From the NCBI GenBank assembly GCA_964019695.1, contig OZ026516.1, positions 81,795,018-81,859,017 on the forward strand: a stretch of 64,000 nucleotides of DNA. The letters run 5' to 3'. The stretch is from Loripinus fragilis (taxonomy: Eukaryota; Mollusca; Bivalvia; Lucinida; Lucinidae). The position numbers and the translations under genes are program-made. The notes beneath the pieces were generated by a model. That model made no database searches, had not been told where the DNA came from, and saw only the letters and a list, made by a program, of their open reading frames with translations. Positions 19,099 to 30,137 of the stretch are shown here, piece after piece. Numbering within the stretch: the first letter of the stretch is position 1; each line of letters starts with the position of its first letter.

Positions 19099-19962
19099 CT
19101 ATAACCTCAAAAAATCAACAATCCAATGGGAGTCTGTATGTATCTGTATTTGTTTACATCCACGGCTTGGAAGTTTATCTGCACAGTGTGTAGTACTGCA
19201 CAGGGACTCTTGAAAGTCTGATGAATAAAGTGGATTAGGGGAGCTGTACCACAGGTACAGTTCCGTTTCCAGGAAATCCTGAACCAGCTTGCACTTGTGG
19301 GCACATGCATTGTCATGAATAAGGCACATGCCTCTTATATCGGTTGCATGTTTGCTTTTCTCAGTGGTTTTTGAAAGCAAGTTGTTCTTATAGAACTTAC
19401 CAGTAACTTTTGGAGTTTTGGCACTTAAACTTGAATAACGGGCCAATCAGAATTCAGACATAAGGCAATATGAAACTTTTCCCGCGTTTTTTGTTATTTT
19501 CGATGGCAGGTATAGCTTGGTTTCTGCACAGCCACTGCTTATTATTGACGCATCTCTGGGGCTAAAATTTGTATATCCAGGTTCCATCAACTGTAAGTAG
19601 TTTTTTCTCATTGTTGTCAACTTAAAAAATGGGCATTTTCATACAAGTAGCATTTTTGTTCTTTAGTCAAGCGATGGTGGCACATCGACCACAAACCTTT
19701 CTAAGTTTTAACTGCTTAGTCAAAATGTTATGTGCTGACCCCGATAATATGCCAACACTATGAGCAATATTTTTTCAATGTAAGTCTGGCGTCTCATTTT
19801 ATCAGGCCTGCCACAGCAGCAATATTAGCATTGGCCACAACAGTTTTTGGCTGACCAGGACGGTAACCATCTTTGAGGTTAGTGAAACCATCTTGGAAAT
19901 TCTTGTGCCACCTGAAAACTAACGTTTTGGACACTGCAGATGTTCTACAGCTGCTTTCCAAA
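19099..19962 (-). pseudogene. Second mariner-like transposase, heavily decayed
   Basis: Reading down from about 19962, SAVSKTLVFRWHKNFQDG and GYRPGQPKTVVANANIAAV mark the N-terminal DNA-binding part. VSTHNILTKQLKLRKVCGR follows, then LLTVDGTWIYKF (first catalytic Asp region, normally GDETW), a CLIHDNACAHKCKLVQDFLE block (second Asp) and a weak NPLYSSDFQESL block (third Asp, normally PPYSPDL). Many stops and frame changes separate them. It is a different mariner lineage from the element at 14818. No TIRs were found; the upstream end coincides with the start of the large inverted repeat at 19950. Confidence 0.88.
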
Positions 19963-20796
19963 ATTATTATAGATAGCGATTTTTGTCATAATTGTTTACA
20001 TACCCTATACTTGTTTGAGTGTTTGTAATAAACTTGTACTTAGTTTGAGATATGTTTTATTTCTGCTCCTATATGCACGACATATCTGATTATACTGAGT
20101 AAAAATATGGCTTGTTTTTGCAGATGTTTTGTATCAAGTTTTAACTTCTAAAAAAGTTGATCATATTTTTAGCAAATCAAATTTGCTTATCAAAACTCTA
20201 ATTCGAATTATGGGATAATAGGGAGAGCAGCAAAGAAAACTTTGGTGGGAATCTATAAAGTCATGTATACGGTGCATTGTGAAAATACTTTAAGAATTAA
20301 AGCTCTCGAGTGTATCAACAATGAATCACTTGGTTGACTTTGGTGTATGTACGCTAGTAGATTGCACAAATTATATAATTTTACATTATTACTGTTAAAA
20401 TATATTTAAAGTACATTTTGGGTGTTCAAATTTGATGCTACATAGTAAGAGCCCAATTATAAGGAGAAAGGCCAAAAGGAAAGTACAGTACTGCAAAACA
20501 ATTAAATGGGCCAAAAGGGTTTGAAATTGTATTAAAATTGGGAAAATGTCAACTTTTTAGATGAATCCACACTCTAAACCTATTTCTTTTGCAAGCCTGT
20601 TCCCATCTGGCGACTGAAACATGAACAAATTTATCCACATTAGATTGATGGATGGGTAACAATCCACTGGAGTCGTATTAAGGAGACTATCTCGTAACTT
20701 TTAAAGGGGTCTCTCAACTTAAGCTTGTTAATGAAACATTCACCAGTAAGGCATATCAGTATAATATCAATAGCGATGTAAAACTCCAATATGAAT
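19950..20796 (+). repeat. Left arm of a large inverted repeat
   Basis: From AGCTGCTTTCCAAAATTATT to CAATATGAATGCA this arm is repeated in inverted orientation at 20862-21712. I see long matched stretches such as CCTATACTTGTTTGAG, AACACTCAAT-type AT text and CACCAGTAAGGCATATCA, with scattered substitutions and small indels. By eye the arms are near 90% identical. No long ORF. Confidence 0.92.
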
Positions 20797-20861
20797 GCAC
20801 TATACCCCAAACATTCAACAAGATAACGCACCTTGCAATATCTCTTTAAAATATTCACGCG

Positions 20862-21712
20862 TGATTCATATTGTAGTTTTATATCGCTTTTGGTATTTCT
20901 TGATATGCCTTACTGGTGATTGTTTCATTAACAATGTTAAGTTGAATAACTCCCTTTAAAATTACGAGATAGTCCCCTCAATACGACTCCAGTGTTTTTT
21001 TACACATCCATCAATGTAATGTGGATGAACTTGTTCGTGTTTCAGACGCCAGATGGGAATAGGTTTGCAAAAGAAATAGGCTAAGAGTATGGATTCATCT
21101 GAAAAGATGACATTTTCCCAATTTTAATACAATTTCAAACCCTCTTGGCCATTTAACTGTTCGGCAGGACTGTACTTTCCCTTTAGCCTTTCTCCTAATA
21201 ATTGGGCTCTTACTATGTAGCATCAAATTTGAACACCTAAAATGCACTTAAAATATCTTTTAACAGTAATAATGTAAAATAATATAATTTGTGCAACCTA
21301 CTAGTGCACATACATCAAAGTCAATCAAGTGATTCATTGTTGATACACTAGATATCTTCAATTCTTGAAGTATTTTCACAATGCACCGTATACATGACCT
21401 TAAAGATTCCCACCACAGTTTTCTTTGCTGCTCTCCTTATTATCTCATAATTCGAAATAGAGTTTTGATAAGCAACTTTGATTTGGTAAAAATATGATCA
21501 ACTTTTTTAGAAGTTAAAACTTGATACAAAACATCTGCAAAAACAAGCCATATATTTACTAACTTTAACTATATATGTTGTGAATACAGGAGCAGAAATA
21601 AATCATATCTCAAACAAAGCATAAGTTTATTACAAACTCTCAAACAAGTATAGGGTATGTAAATAATTATGACAAAAATCGCTATCTATAAAAATTTTGG
21701 AAAGCAGCTGTA
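20862..21712 (-). repeat. Right arm of the large inverted repeat
   Basis: TGATTCATATTGTAGTTTTA through CTCAAACAAGTATAGGGTAT to TTTTGGAAAGCAGCTG mirrors 19950-20796. About 65 bp of non-repeated sequence (20797-20861) separates the arms. An ORF at 20640-20858 reaches into the spacer and is not considered real. Confidence 0.92.
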
Positions 21713-21754
21713 TGTATCTGACACAACTCATTATGTGTCATTCAGATTAACGCG

Positions 21755-22130
21755 ACCTTTAATATATAGTGCTGCAGCAGAGGTCACCAAAAGTGACATG
21801 CACCCATACCGGAAGGGTAACAAGTAGCATCATGCATCATTTTAAAGCTTAGAGTGTGCTGAGTTCAGAACTGCATGATGCCACTTTCAGAATTTTGTGC
21901 GAAAAAAATTACGGCCCTTTAAACCTGGGTACCGTCATCATAGCTCAGAAAGGAATGATAGTTTCTTTTTATGACAAGAAATATACATACTGAATAAACT
22001 GCTTGTTATTAGGTTGTATATGATCAAATAGTTGATATTTATTTTGTTTACATTTGATATGCTACTCACATACATTGACAACTATAATTAAAAGGTCATT
22101 AAGTGCAAAAGTCACGAAAATCAATAAATT
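21755..22130 (+). repeat. Left terminal repeat of the 7.9-kb element
   Basis: Shares with the right end the blocks TATAGTGCTGCAGCA, GGGTAACAA, CTGCATGATGCCACTT, TTTTGTGCGAAA, TTACGGCCCTT and, further inside, AGGTCATTAAG and CAAAAGTCACGAAAA. Confidence 0.85.
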
Positions 22131-22439
22131 TTACAAATAGTCACGTGTATTGCATTTGATCTACATGTACATTTTTAAATCATAAAAATGAGCCTTTTCC
22201 TGCAATATAAAGTTAATATAAATGCATTTAATGTAGCAATTAATCCAATTATAATGTCTCCCCAACAGATTATAGCAGTTATAATACAACTCTAAAGGGA
22301 ATGAAAACTGGCAAAAATGTACTTGCTCGAATTTTTTACATCTGCATATTTTGATATGGGTTTATTAATGAAAGTTTTAGAAATCACTTGGGCTAAATCT
22401 ATGTAGATATATCTTTCCATGTGGAGATGGGATGCACCT

Positions 22440-22712
22440 TCTCATAGCAGGTTTTGGTGAGGCGGGACTCAGAGAACTGTCGTTTGAATTTGAGTTTGTT
22501 ATTGTATTTCCTGCTCATATTCACTTACTATTTTTGATGTCTCTGCTGTTGGCAGTGTAAAACAAAACATGTCTGGTCTAAGAGTGTTGCAAAGCTTTAT
22601 GAGCTTTGTCATGAGGCTGTTATCATGCTTTGTCCCTTCCTCGCCTTGCTGTGGGTTGGTCTACAGTGTGTGATTTTGGCAGTTCCTGGTCATACTCACT
22701 TACTTTTTAAAC
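22440..22712 (+). mobile_element. Family-1 3'-end fragments inside the large element
   Basis: GTATTTCCTGCTCATATTCA (near 22505) and GGTTGGTCTACAGTGTGTGA followed by CTTACTTTTT (22650-22712) are two family-1 ends, one after the other. They suggest family-1 inserted into the large element more than once. Confidence 0.7.
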
Positions 22713-23388
22713 TAACATTTTCGTTACAGTTCTTGAAAGTGGTGCGGCAATAACAACATAACTTTCTCTGATGACATCCATTGTCATTTGCATGAGTTCT
22801 AATAGGTTTCCTGACTATGAATCAGACACAATACTATTTGGTCGTTTTGGGGAAACTGTACAGATTAACCTGCTATCAGAGTTCAGGTAAAATTGAATAT
22901 CTATTTCTCCAACATAATTACTTTTGGAATGACTAGCTGGAGATGGTATTGCTTCCTTTCAAACTATTCCTCTCCCCAACTAGGGTTTGTCTTTGAGATG
23001 TGCACCAGTTTGCAAGAGCTGAACTATTCCCTCTAATGTTTACAAGCAACATATATGTATATCATATCTAATGCAGTGCATTCCTGAAGAGATGCTTAAT
23101 GCTAATGTACTGCAAAACTGTCAGAGGGCAAGTTCAATTCTGCCTAGATTAACTATGTGGTCTATGCAACATAATACAAAGTTTTAATAGGATCTAAGAG
23201 GAAGCATTGGACTAGCCTTAAAAGGCGATGCACTGACTTCCTGGGCCAAACCTGTGACCGGAAAATACTCAATGCTGTTTCACAACTATGTATGTCGAAC
23301 AGCATGTAAAGTGAAACCAAGCCAGAGTAAACATTCACATCACTCTGATACAAAAGCACTCATATGATTCTGTTGTAAAATAATTTAG

Positions 23389-25110
23389 ATGTTTGACAGT
23401 CGATTCATTGATCCCCCTTTGACCCCACAGAGGTCACGCCTCGCACTTCTAACAAATGTTGCAACACGCGTTATATCATCCAGGCTTGCTAGGTGCCTTA
23501 GGCACAGGAAGTCATTCATGAAGGAAGGAATTATAAAGCTTGATGGACAAGACAAACCCCAGAAGATGTTCTATGACCCCCCAGCAAAAGGCCAATATTA
23601 AGACAATGGCAGACATGCCAAAGACAGTAAAACTCAATGACAGCAGTGTAGTCATGAATGATTAGGTGATGCGCATGTGTTTATAAGCAGCTTGCTCTTC
23701 CAGTGAGGTACCTTGATATTTGAGAATGGGCATGGATTCTTTAAATATTTTCAAAAACTATGGCTCAAATCAATGACTGCATGTATCAAATCAGATTTCA
23801 TCCATTAACTCAAAAGCATATCTTAAGGCAAAGAAGCCTGTATTGAGAAACCAGAATGCATTATCTTTGATGCTACAGCTTTTATGTAGATGCTACCAAT
23901 ACTGTCCAAACTGGCTAAAGTAACATCTGTAGCCATGGTTGAACAGTTCCGTGGCTACATACTTTAGGTCAGTTGCATCTATTATTCCGTTTCACAGATA
24001 CACATTGTCCTTGACATGTTTGGGGGAGAATAGTTCAAATAAGTTAGTATGCCAAAAAAGAGGCAACACCACAATGGGACATAAAATGCTTCTACAAACA
24101 GACATCGAAGTACTCAAAGAATAGAAGAAATTATTATCCGGAGGCAAAACTAAGGACAACCTTGTAGCTTATTACACCAACTTCAAAATAGAAACAGATT
24201 AAAACCAGTTGAACAGAAACATACAATCTTCATCAGTGGTGGACTGAAGGGCAGAGCCATCATAGCGACCAAAGATGAGTATATGGAAATCTCAGAGAAC
24301 CATGAAGAAGCACAATTAATACAAGGCTGTTTACATGCTTCAGTTGCTGCAAAATGTCCCAGTACATATTTCTTTTCTTATTGTAACTTCCTCATCATAG
24401 ATAAAAAAAAGAAGCTACACATGAGATCTTTCTCACAAGTCGAATCGGCATATGATATTGCTTTGAGACGTAATATCCCTGTTAACATCTTATTCACAAT
24501 TCTTACAAAAGACCAACACACAGTACTGATCATAAAATACTGTCTGGCTGGAAGTGATATAGGCAGTGCTTTCTTTTGGAATTGGTAAGAAGTCTGTTTT
24601 CAAACGCATGGTACAAGGTGCACTGAAATTTCAGGGACCGAAAGATCTTGGCAATGGGCCTTTATCTAACTTTCAAAAGTTTACTTGCACTCAGTTTGTT
24701 GGAGCAATATATGAAAACTAGACCCCGCATCCCTAAATGAGGTAAGTAGCGCAAAGGCAGCAACAAAAGTCATATCCACAGATAACAGTTTCCATTTGCA
24801 TATTCTACATTCTACCCACCCACCCCACAAATACTTATAGATAAAAGATAGTTGAATACACTAATGACACACATACTGTTGGCGTCCTACGATGATGAAC
24901 CATTCAACAGCTGCCCCAAAGCTTTTAAATTACCTCTCATGCACTTGCGAGAACAGTATCTGTGACGATAACTGTACATCATACGCTTTTTTCACAATGA
25001 ACAACCATGTGCACTAACCTAACCTACGAATGCAGAATATGGTCTAGGGGCCAAATCTCAAATTTTGAGTTCTGTTGCACCCCCCAGGAAGAAAAAGTTG
25101 GTTACTATTT
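23389..25110 (+). pseudogene. PIN/FEN-like nuclease-family gene, decayed
   Basis: I recognise a protein family, from memory widely annotated as uncharacterized in bivalve and cnidarian genomes, with PIN/XPG-like acidic motifs. Blocks in order: PQKMFYDPPAKGQY and KTMADMPKTVKLNDSSVVMN (23560-23660); KPECIIFDATAF (23849-23883, first conserved Asp); IHIVLDMFGG (about 24000, normally R-I-D-V-V-F-D-V-Y); DIEVLKE (24105); TIFISGG; NHEEAQLIQG (near 24298, normally HEEADTR, so an Asp is lost); AGSDIGSAFF (24550, normally TGCD-SAF) continuing in a shifted frame as GIGKKSVFKRMVQGALKFQG. Weaker C-terminal similarity reaches about 25110. Frameshifts and stops throughout show it is dead. A nuclease role is inference. 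Confidence 0.7.
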
Positions 25111-25780
25111 TCAGTCAGGGACATGTCTGGGGGCCTCATAAACCCATGTTTTACTAAGTTTTCTGTGGTCAGGTTTCTGTAAATGGCCTGTAATCACCGT
25201 TACCCCACAAACATTGAAACTAGCAGTATACAAAATAAAAGAATAATAATTTATTTTATTATAGTATCAATGAATTTATTTGAGGTCTAAATGTTTGATC
25301 TAGTCATAAACATTGATTGCAGATATCTCTGAGATGTTTTACCGCCCATCAGCGTTACGTATGTTACATTTAATACTAAATTGCAGATAATGACTTTATA
25401 GATTGCATATAATAATGAACCATGTTCCCCAGTCACAGGAAGAGAAACTTGGTTACTATTTTCAGCCTGGGACATGCCTTAGGGTATTCAAAACCCATGT
25501 TTTACTATGTTTTCTTTTGTCATTTTTCTGTAAATGGCCTGTAATTAATGTTACCCTACTAACATTGAAAATAGCAGTAAACAAAATACAAGACTAACAT
25601 GATATTTTCAAAAGTATAAATGAAATTATTTGAACTTTACATGTTTCAGCTAGTCATAAACATCAACTGCATACATGTGTTAGAGGTATTTCTGCTTGTC
25701 AGAGTTACTTATGTTACATTTTTACGAAATTTCAGATAATGACTTTATAGATTGCATATTAGAATAAACCATTTCCCCCA
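25081..25780 (+). repeat. 351-bp tandem duplication (two units)
   Basis: TTGGTTACTATTTTCAG occurs at 25097 and 25449. GTAAATGGCCTGTAAT, CAGATAATGACTTTATAGAT and AGTCATAAACAT recur with the same period. The unit spans the gene's 3' end and downstream sequence. A more diverged part-copy lies near 26380-26480. Confidence 0.88.
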
Positions 25781-26119
25781 ACCTTAAATGTGTATTAAAG
25801 ATCTCTATTCTAATAATAAATTTACATTTTCACATATTTAAGGTTATTTACAACTTGGAACTGGCAATAGAGGTTGAAAAATAAATATTTAAGTATGCTT
25901 ATGAGCATGTCACTTCTAATATTAGAAGTAGAGATTTTCTATTTGACAATTTACATTGCATTGGAATGTACAATGTCTTCTTCACCACTTTCACAAAGAA
26001 ATGAAATAATACTTATAAACAAATTTAACTACGATGGATAATTTGTTGCTGTTAATATATATCAGGTAACGTAGGTAATAACATTGTCCTTTTGCATAAA
26101 TGGATAAAAATTCTAATTT

Positions 26120-26215
26120 AAAAAGTGTGGAAAGTAGACTCAAATTTTACCTGGGCCTGAAACAAGCCAGGCTCAGAATATATTTGAGTTCTCTCCACAT
26201 ATTATTTAAATATTT
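26120..26215. repeat. Imperfect hairpin
   Basis: TGTGGAAAGTAGACTCAAAT and, about 45 bp on, ATTTGAGTTCTCTCCACA are partly complementary, with CTGGGCCTG / CCAGGCTCAG near the loop. Confidence 0.55.
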
Positions 26216-26701
26216 TCAATTATGGACAAATTATTCTAAATAAACCCTTATTCAAGAGATTTTTGTAATTTTGATTGATTATTTTACTTTGATATGACAG
26301 TTTACAGGTTTTTAATCAATGGTACATGTCAATATGTAGACTATCTACTTCATAAGTCAAATATTGGCCTGAATGTTTTACTACGTTTCCTGTGGTCTGT
26401 TTTACCTCGTTTCCTATTGTCAAAGTTTCATATTAGGCCTGTAAACTATGTAACCTAATTAATAAGGATCGAAAACTTGTAAGCCAGTACAAATTACATG
26501 CTTATAAGCATATTTATAAAATAATTACACTTCAGTTACAAGTAATTAACAGCTTCAAATATGTTAAAATGGAAATTTACCATTAGAAACAATCTATTAA
26601 TTTAAACTAGAATTATTTTCTGACTTGGAAAGTGAAAAAACAAGTTCAGATTTTTTCTTAAATGAAATAATGTAAAAAAATTGAAAATGAGAAGTTCTAA
26701 A

Positions 26702-26808
26702 ATGCAATCTATAATGTCATTATTTGCAATTTAGTATACAACGTTACATAAGTAATGCTGACGAGCAGAAACATATCTCACAGATTCCTGCCATTAATGT
26801 TTATGCCA
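26702..26808 (-). repeat. Inverted copy of part of the 351-bp unit
   Basis: ATGCAATCTATAATGTCATT, CAATTTAGTATACAACGTTA and GACGAGCAGAAA are the reverse complement of 25655-25762 in order, with about one difference in six. Confidence 0.85.
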
Positions 26809-26809
26809 A

Positions 26810-28700
26810 ACTCAAACAAGTAAAGCTAAAAGAAGTTCTTTGATACTATAGAAAAATATCCTATTAGGTAAGTGTGTCTTGGTTTGCCTTTTGATGACTA
26901 AGGCTCTTAACTAGGTTATTCAATGATATATACACGTGCTATGCAAGAATCTGTCATTCACCATATTGAAGTAGCTAATAGCTTGAGTTTGCACCCAGTT
27001 TATCATCAGTTTATCTGAGGTCATATCTAATGTTTGGAGAAATTACATCACGAAATATTTATCTTATACCAAATTACGAACATAATCAATTGGTTTAATG
27101 CCTGATTTGCTTTATGTACAAAAGTCCCAAGGTGAGAAACTCGCTTGTACATGTACTTACATATTAAAATGCATCTGTGTTTTAACCAAATTAGTTTGCT
27201 GAAACAGTGATACGTTGCATATAAGGTTGGTCTTTACATTACAGTTATCCACTTCATGTATAAACCAGTGTAATATACGAGATTAGCTTGCACTTGTAAT
27301 TTGTAACATACTCATAATTTGTAATGTAAATATGGCATTACACCTAAAATAAAATTGAAACACTTTCCTTTGACCAGAAACAGCCCTCAAACAATGTAAG
27401 TATTAACAAATATATACGTGGATATGGGTGCAAGAATGAGTAAGTTTATAATTAAAATTATGTTTACGAGCTGTTGTTTGTAGTATTGCTCACAATTTTT
27501 GATTGTTTTGCATACAATAAGGCTAATTCAGCAAATCTTTGAAACCAACAAACTGATCATAAGTCTCTTACTCCCTATGTGTAAACATGTATCAGTGTTA
27601 CCAATAGCTCAACAAGACCCAAAGTTGCAAAAAGGAAAGAAAAAAAACTTCCTTGTGAATAATGTAAGAAAGCTAACAACTGCACGTGAGTCGTGGCACT
27701 AGTTTTTCAACAGAAACTCAGGTGATAATTTAATTTGTGGATTTCAGAAATTCAAACCATGTTGTTGAATTACAGTGATTCATGTTTATGATTAAAGCTT
27801 TAGAATAACTCCTCAAAAATTGACTTTAAAATAAAGCTTCACTAACAGACAAAACATATGCAGTTAATGTTAACATGAAATAGCTTTGTAATTAATGTTA
27901 CCACGTAATATGCTTTTAAGTCTACGCGTATTGCTCAGGTTGTTTTACCTCAAACTTGCTTGGTTAACAAACAAATAATTTCTTTTGAAATTGCTGTATA
28001 ATATAATAAGATAATAAGCAATATAATATAATGAAATTGTGTTCAACAAGAGAATAGACGATTGCAAATGTGACAGGCCTAGGGATACATTGATTTTATT
28101 TCAAAATGTAATTGTCAACAGTGAAAATTAATGTATTAAGCATACAAGAAAAATAGAAGATGCTAGATCTACAAAGCACCAGGTACATTTTGGTAATAAC
28201 TGTGCTATTTTTATACTGATAAGTACTTTGATATCATATTTGTACTTTTAAAAAACGGTAGAGGAACTTTAGATTATAACAAAATGCAGCCAAGAACCTC
28301 AAATGTTCTGTGTCTCTTCCTCACGGTACCTTTGTTTGATCTACAGTCTTTGTTTGATCTATAGCAGCTCCATGAAAACACATGTTTGTACGTTATCAAT
28401 GCAAACAGAAGTGATTCGGAATAGAGAATACCATGTGCTTTAACATCACTCTTTGACAGAAGGAAGGATAAAGGCTGCAAATGCCTTTGGTGAAGAACAC
28501 ATTTTCATGGTCTATAGGTATTCCACTTTGTCTTAAAAAAGTAATGGTCAGGCTCGAATATATGCTAGTCATTTAAGAGTATGGCAAACACAGCTGAGCA
28601 ATACAGCTTCATCCTGTTTTGATATTGATAAAACTTTATACTAAACCAACATGACATTAGTTCTGCGGGAACACTGTGTCACACCTCGTCCCGTAAAGTC
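26810..28700. other. AT-rich interior of the large element
   Basis: No coding similarity seen. A short family-1-like scrap (TGTGTCTCTTCCTCACGGTA) is present near 28310. ORFs at 27499-27702 and 28274-28480 (minus) have no recognisable motif. Confidence 0.4.
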
Positions 28701-28721
28701 ATATAATATGTCTGTCACAGT

Positions 28722-29045
28722 CAAAATACTGGAACGTAAAAAGTAAGTAAATGTCCAAAAGCTACCTTAAAGAGAATACATGTACCAAGGTCAATTACTA
28801 TACAACGTTTGTCACTCTCAACTATCACTGCTGCAGAGAACTCATTTTAATGTAAATTTTTGATGGTCGGACGTCAATTTATATCAAAGTCACTGGAGCG
28901 TAAAAAGAAGGTCAAGGTCAGCAGGCCCCACTGTATACTCAAAGAATATGAAGAGGACAGTTACTATGCAATGTTTAATAATAGTTATCATGACTGCAGA
29001 GAAACTCACTTTAATGTAAATTGTTAACCGACGGATGGACTGACG
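28722..29045 (+). repeat. 163-bp tandem duplication (two units)
   Basis: CTGGAACGTAAAAAGTAAG and CTGGAGCGTAAAAAGAAGG, then TGCAGAGAACTCATTTTAAT and GCAGAGAAACTCACTTTAAT, are each separated by about 163 bp. The units are roughly three-quarters identical by eye. Confidence 0.8.
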
Positions 29046-29234
29046 TGAATTTGAACTCCTATGTAACACCCTATGTAACACCCTGTTTAAAAAAAGCCAC
29101 ACCCTGCTACTAGCAAGTGTGACAAACATAATAAAAAAAAAGTATGTATTAAATATTTACAATTTATAACAGTAAAACTCTTTGCATAATTGGACAGGAT
29201 TACATGCAGTTGCATCCAGATTAATGTTAGGTCA

Positions 29235-29625
29235 ATGTCATAGTTTTCGTGACTTTTGTACTCAATGACCTCATAAAATGTTGAAAACTGGACTGCATAT
29301 TGTCATTTAATATCTATCATAATATTATTTCATGTTCTTCTCCACAATTTACAAGAAATAGATTTTTATGTGCATATATGAACCCAATACCTGCTCGGGA
29401 AGCCCACAGTAAACAAATACTAACAGTTTAGGGTGTATTCTTTTGAAGGGCCGTAAAAAATTTCGCACAAAATTTTGGAAGTGGCATCATGCAGTTTTGA
29501 AATGAGCGGACTCTGAGCTTTAATTTGGTATATAGTAGTATTTGTTACCCTGCTGGTATGGGTACCTCTAAAATTAGGCTACTTTTTGCCACATTGCTGC
29601 AGCACTATATAGGCCCTCATTTAAA
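29235..29625 (-). repeat. Right terminal repeat of the 7.9-kb element
   Basis: Read on the minus strand it repeats the left end: TATAGTGCTGCAGCA, GGTACCCATACCAGC, GGGTAACAA, AAAACTGCATGATGCCACTT, TTTTGTGCGAAA, TTACGGCCCTT, and deeper AGGTCATTGAG and CAAAAGTCACGAAAA. Confidence 0.85.
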
Positions 29626-29639
29626 AACTTGTTTGAGTT

Positions 29640-30135
29640 TTTATTACCCACACTATTTTAGCCAATGCATTACGACTGCGCCTGTTTGAACTTTCAATAA
29701 CTTTTGAAAGAGTGAACGAATTCAAACAAAACTCCATTCCATTATTCTAAACCATCCCCCCGTACAATTACTACAATTTCCACGAGTTTCTTACAGTCAC
29801 GTGATAAGGAGGCGCATTAGTGCCAGAATTAAATGGACGCCCTACGTAGGAGATCATTCCAGTATATTACGTTGCATGGCAACAGCTGGGTGGTCTGTTG
29901 TCAAATTCATAAGTTGGTTGTGTACCCGCACCGAATCATGTAGTTACGAGATGTTTGTTTTAGTTAAAAAAAAGATGTACTTTTTTTTGTTTGTTGTGAA
30001 TTGTTAACAGATACAATATGATGTATGAACTTTGAGTTGAAAAGATGTGGTTGAAACATTAAGTCTGCTGTTGAAACATTGAGCTGAAATAGGAGTTCAC
30101 AGTCAGAAGCGGTCAGCATAAATCATACATTGAAT
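29640..30135. other. Spacer, nothing recognised
   Basis: A 68-codon ORF (29801-30007) has no recognisable domain. Confidence 0.4.
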
Positions 30136-30137
30136 CT

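Larger units (their letters stand above)
21755..29625. mobile_element. Candidate ~7.9-kb TIR-bounded DNA element
   Basis: The left terminal block 21755-22130 and the right block 29235-29625 are inverted copies. Matched landmarks are TATAGTGCTGCAGCA, CCCATACC, AAAACTGCATGATGCCACTT, AATTTTGTGCGAAA, TTACGGCCCTT and CAAAAGTCACGAAAA, in the same order from both ends. Between them lie a decayed nuclease-like gene, a 351-bp tandem duplication, an inverted copy of part of that duplication and a 163-bp tandem duplication. Target-site duplications were not resolved, so the outer boundaries are approximate and the class is unknown. Confidence 0.65.

Noticed and set aside
19099..21712. The large inverted repeat as TIRs of the neighbouring mariner
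   Set aside because: Both arms lie on one side of the transposase remnant and are far longer than mariner TIRs.
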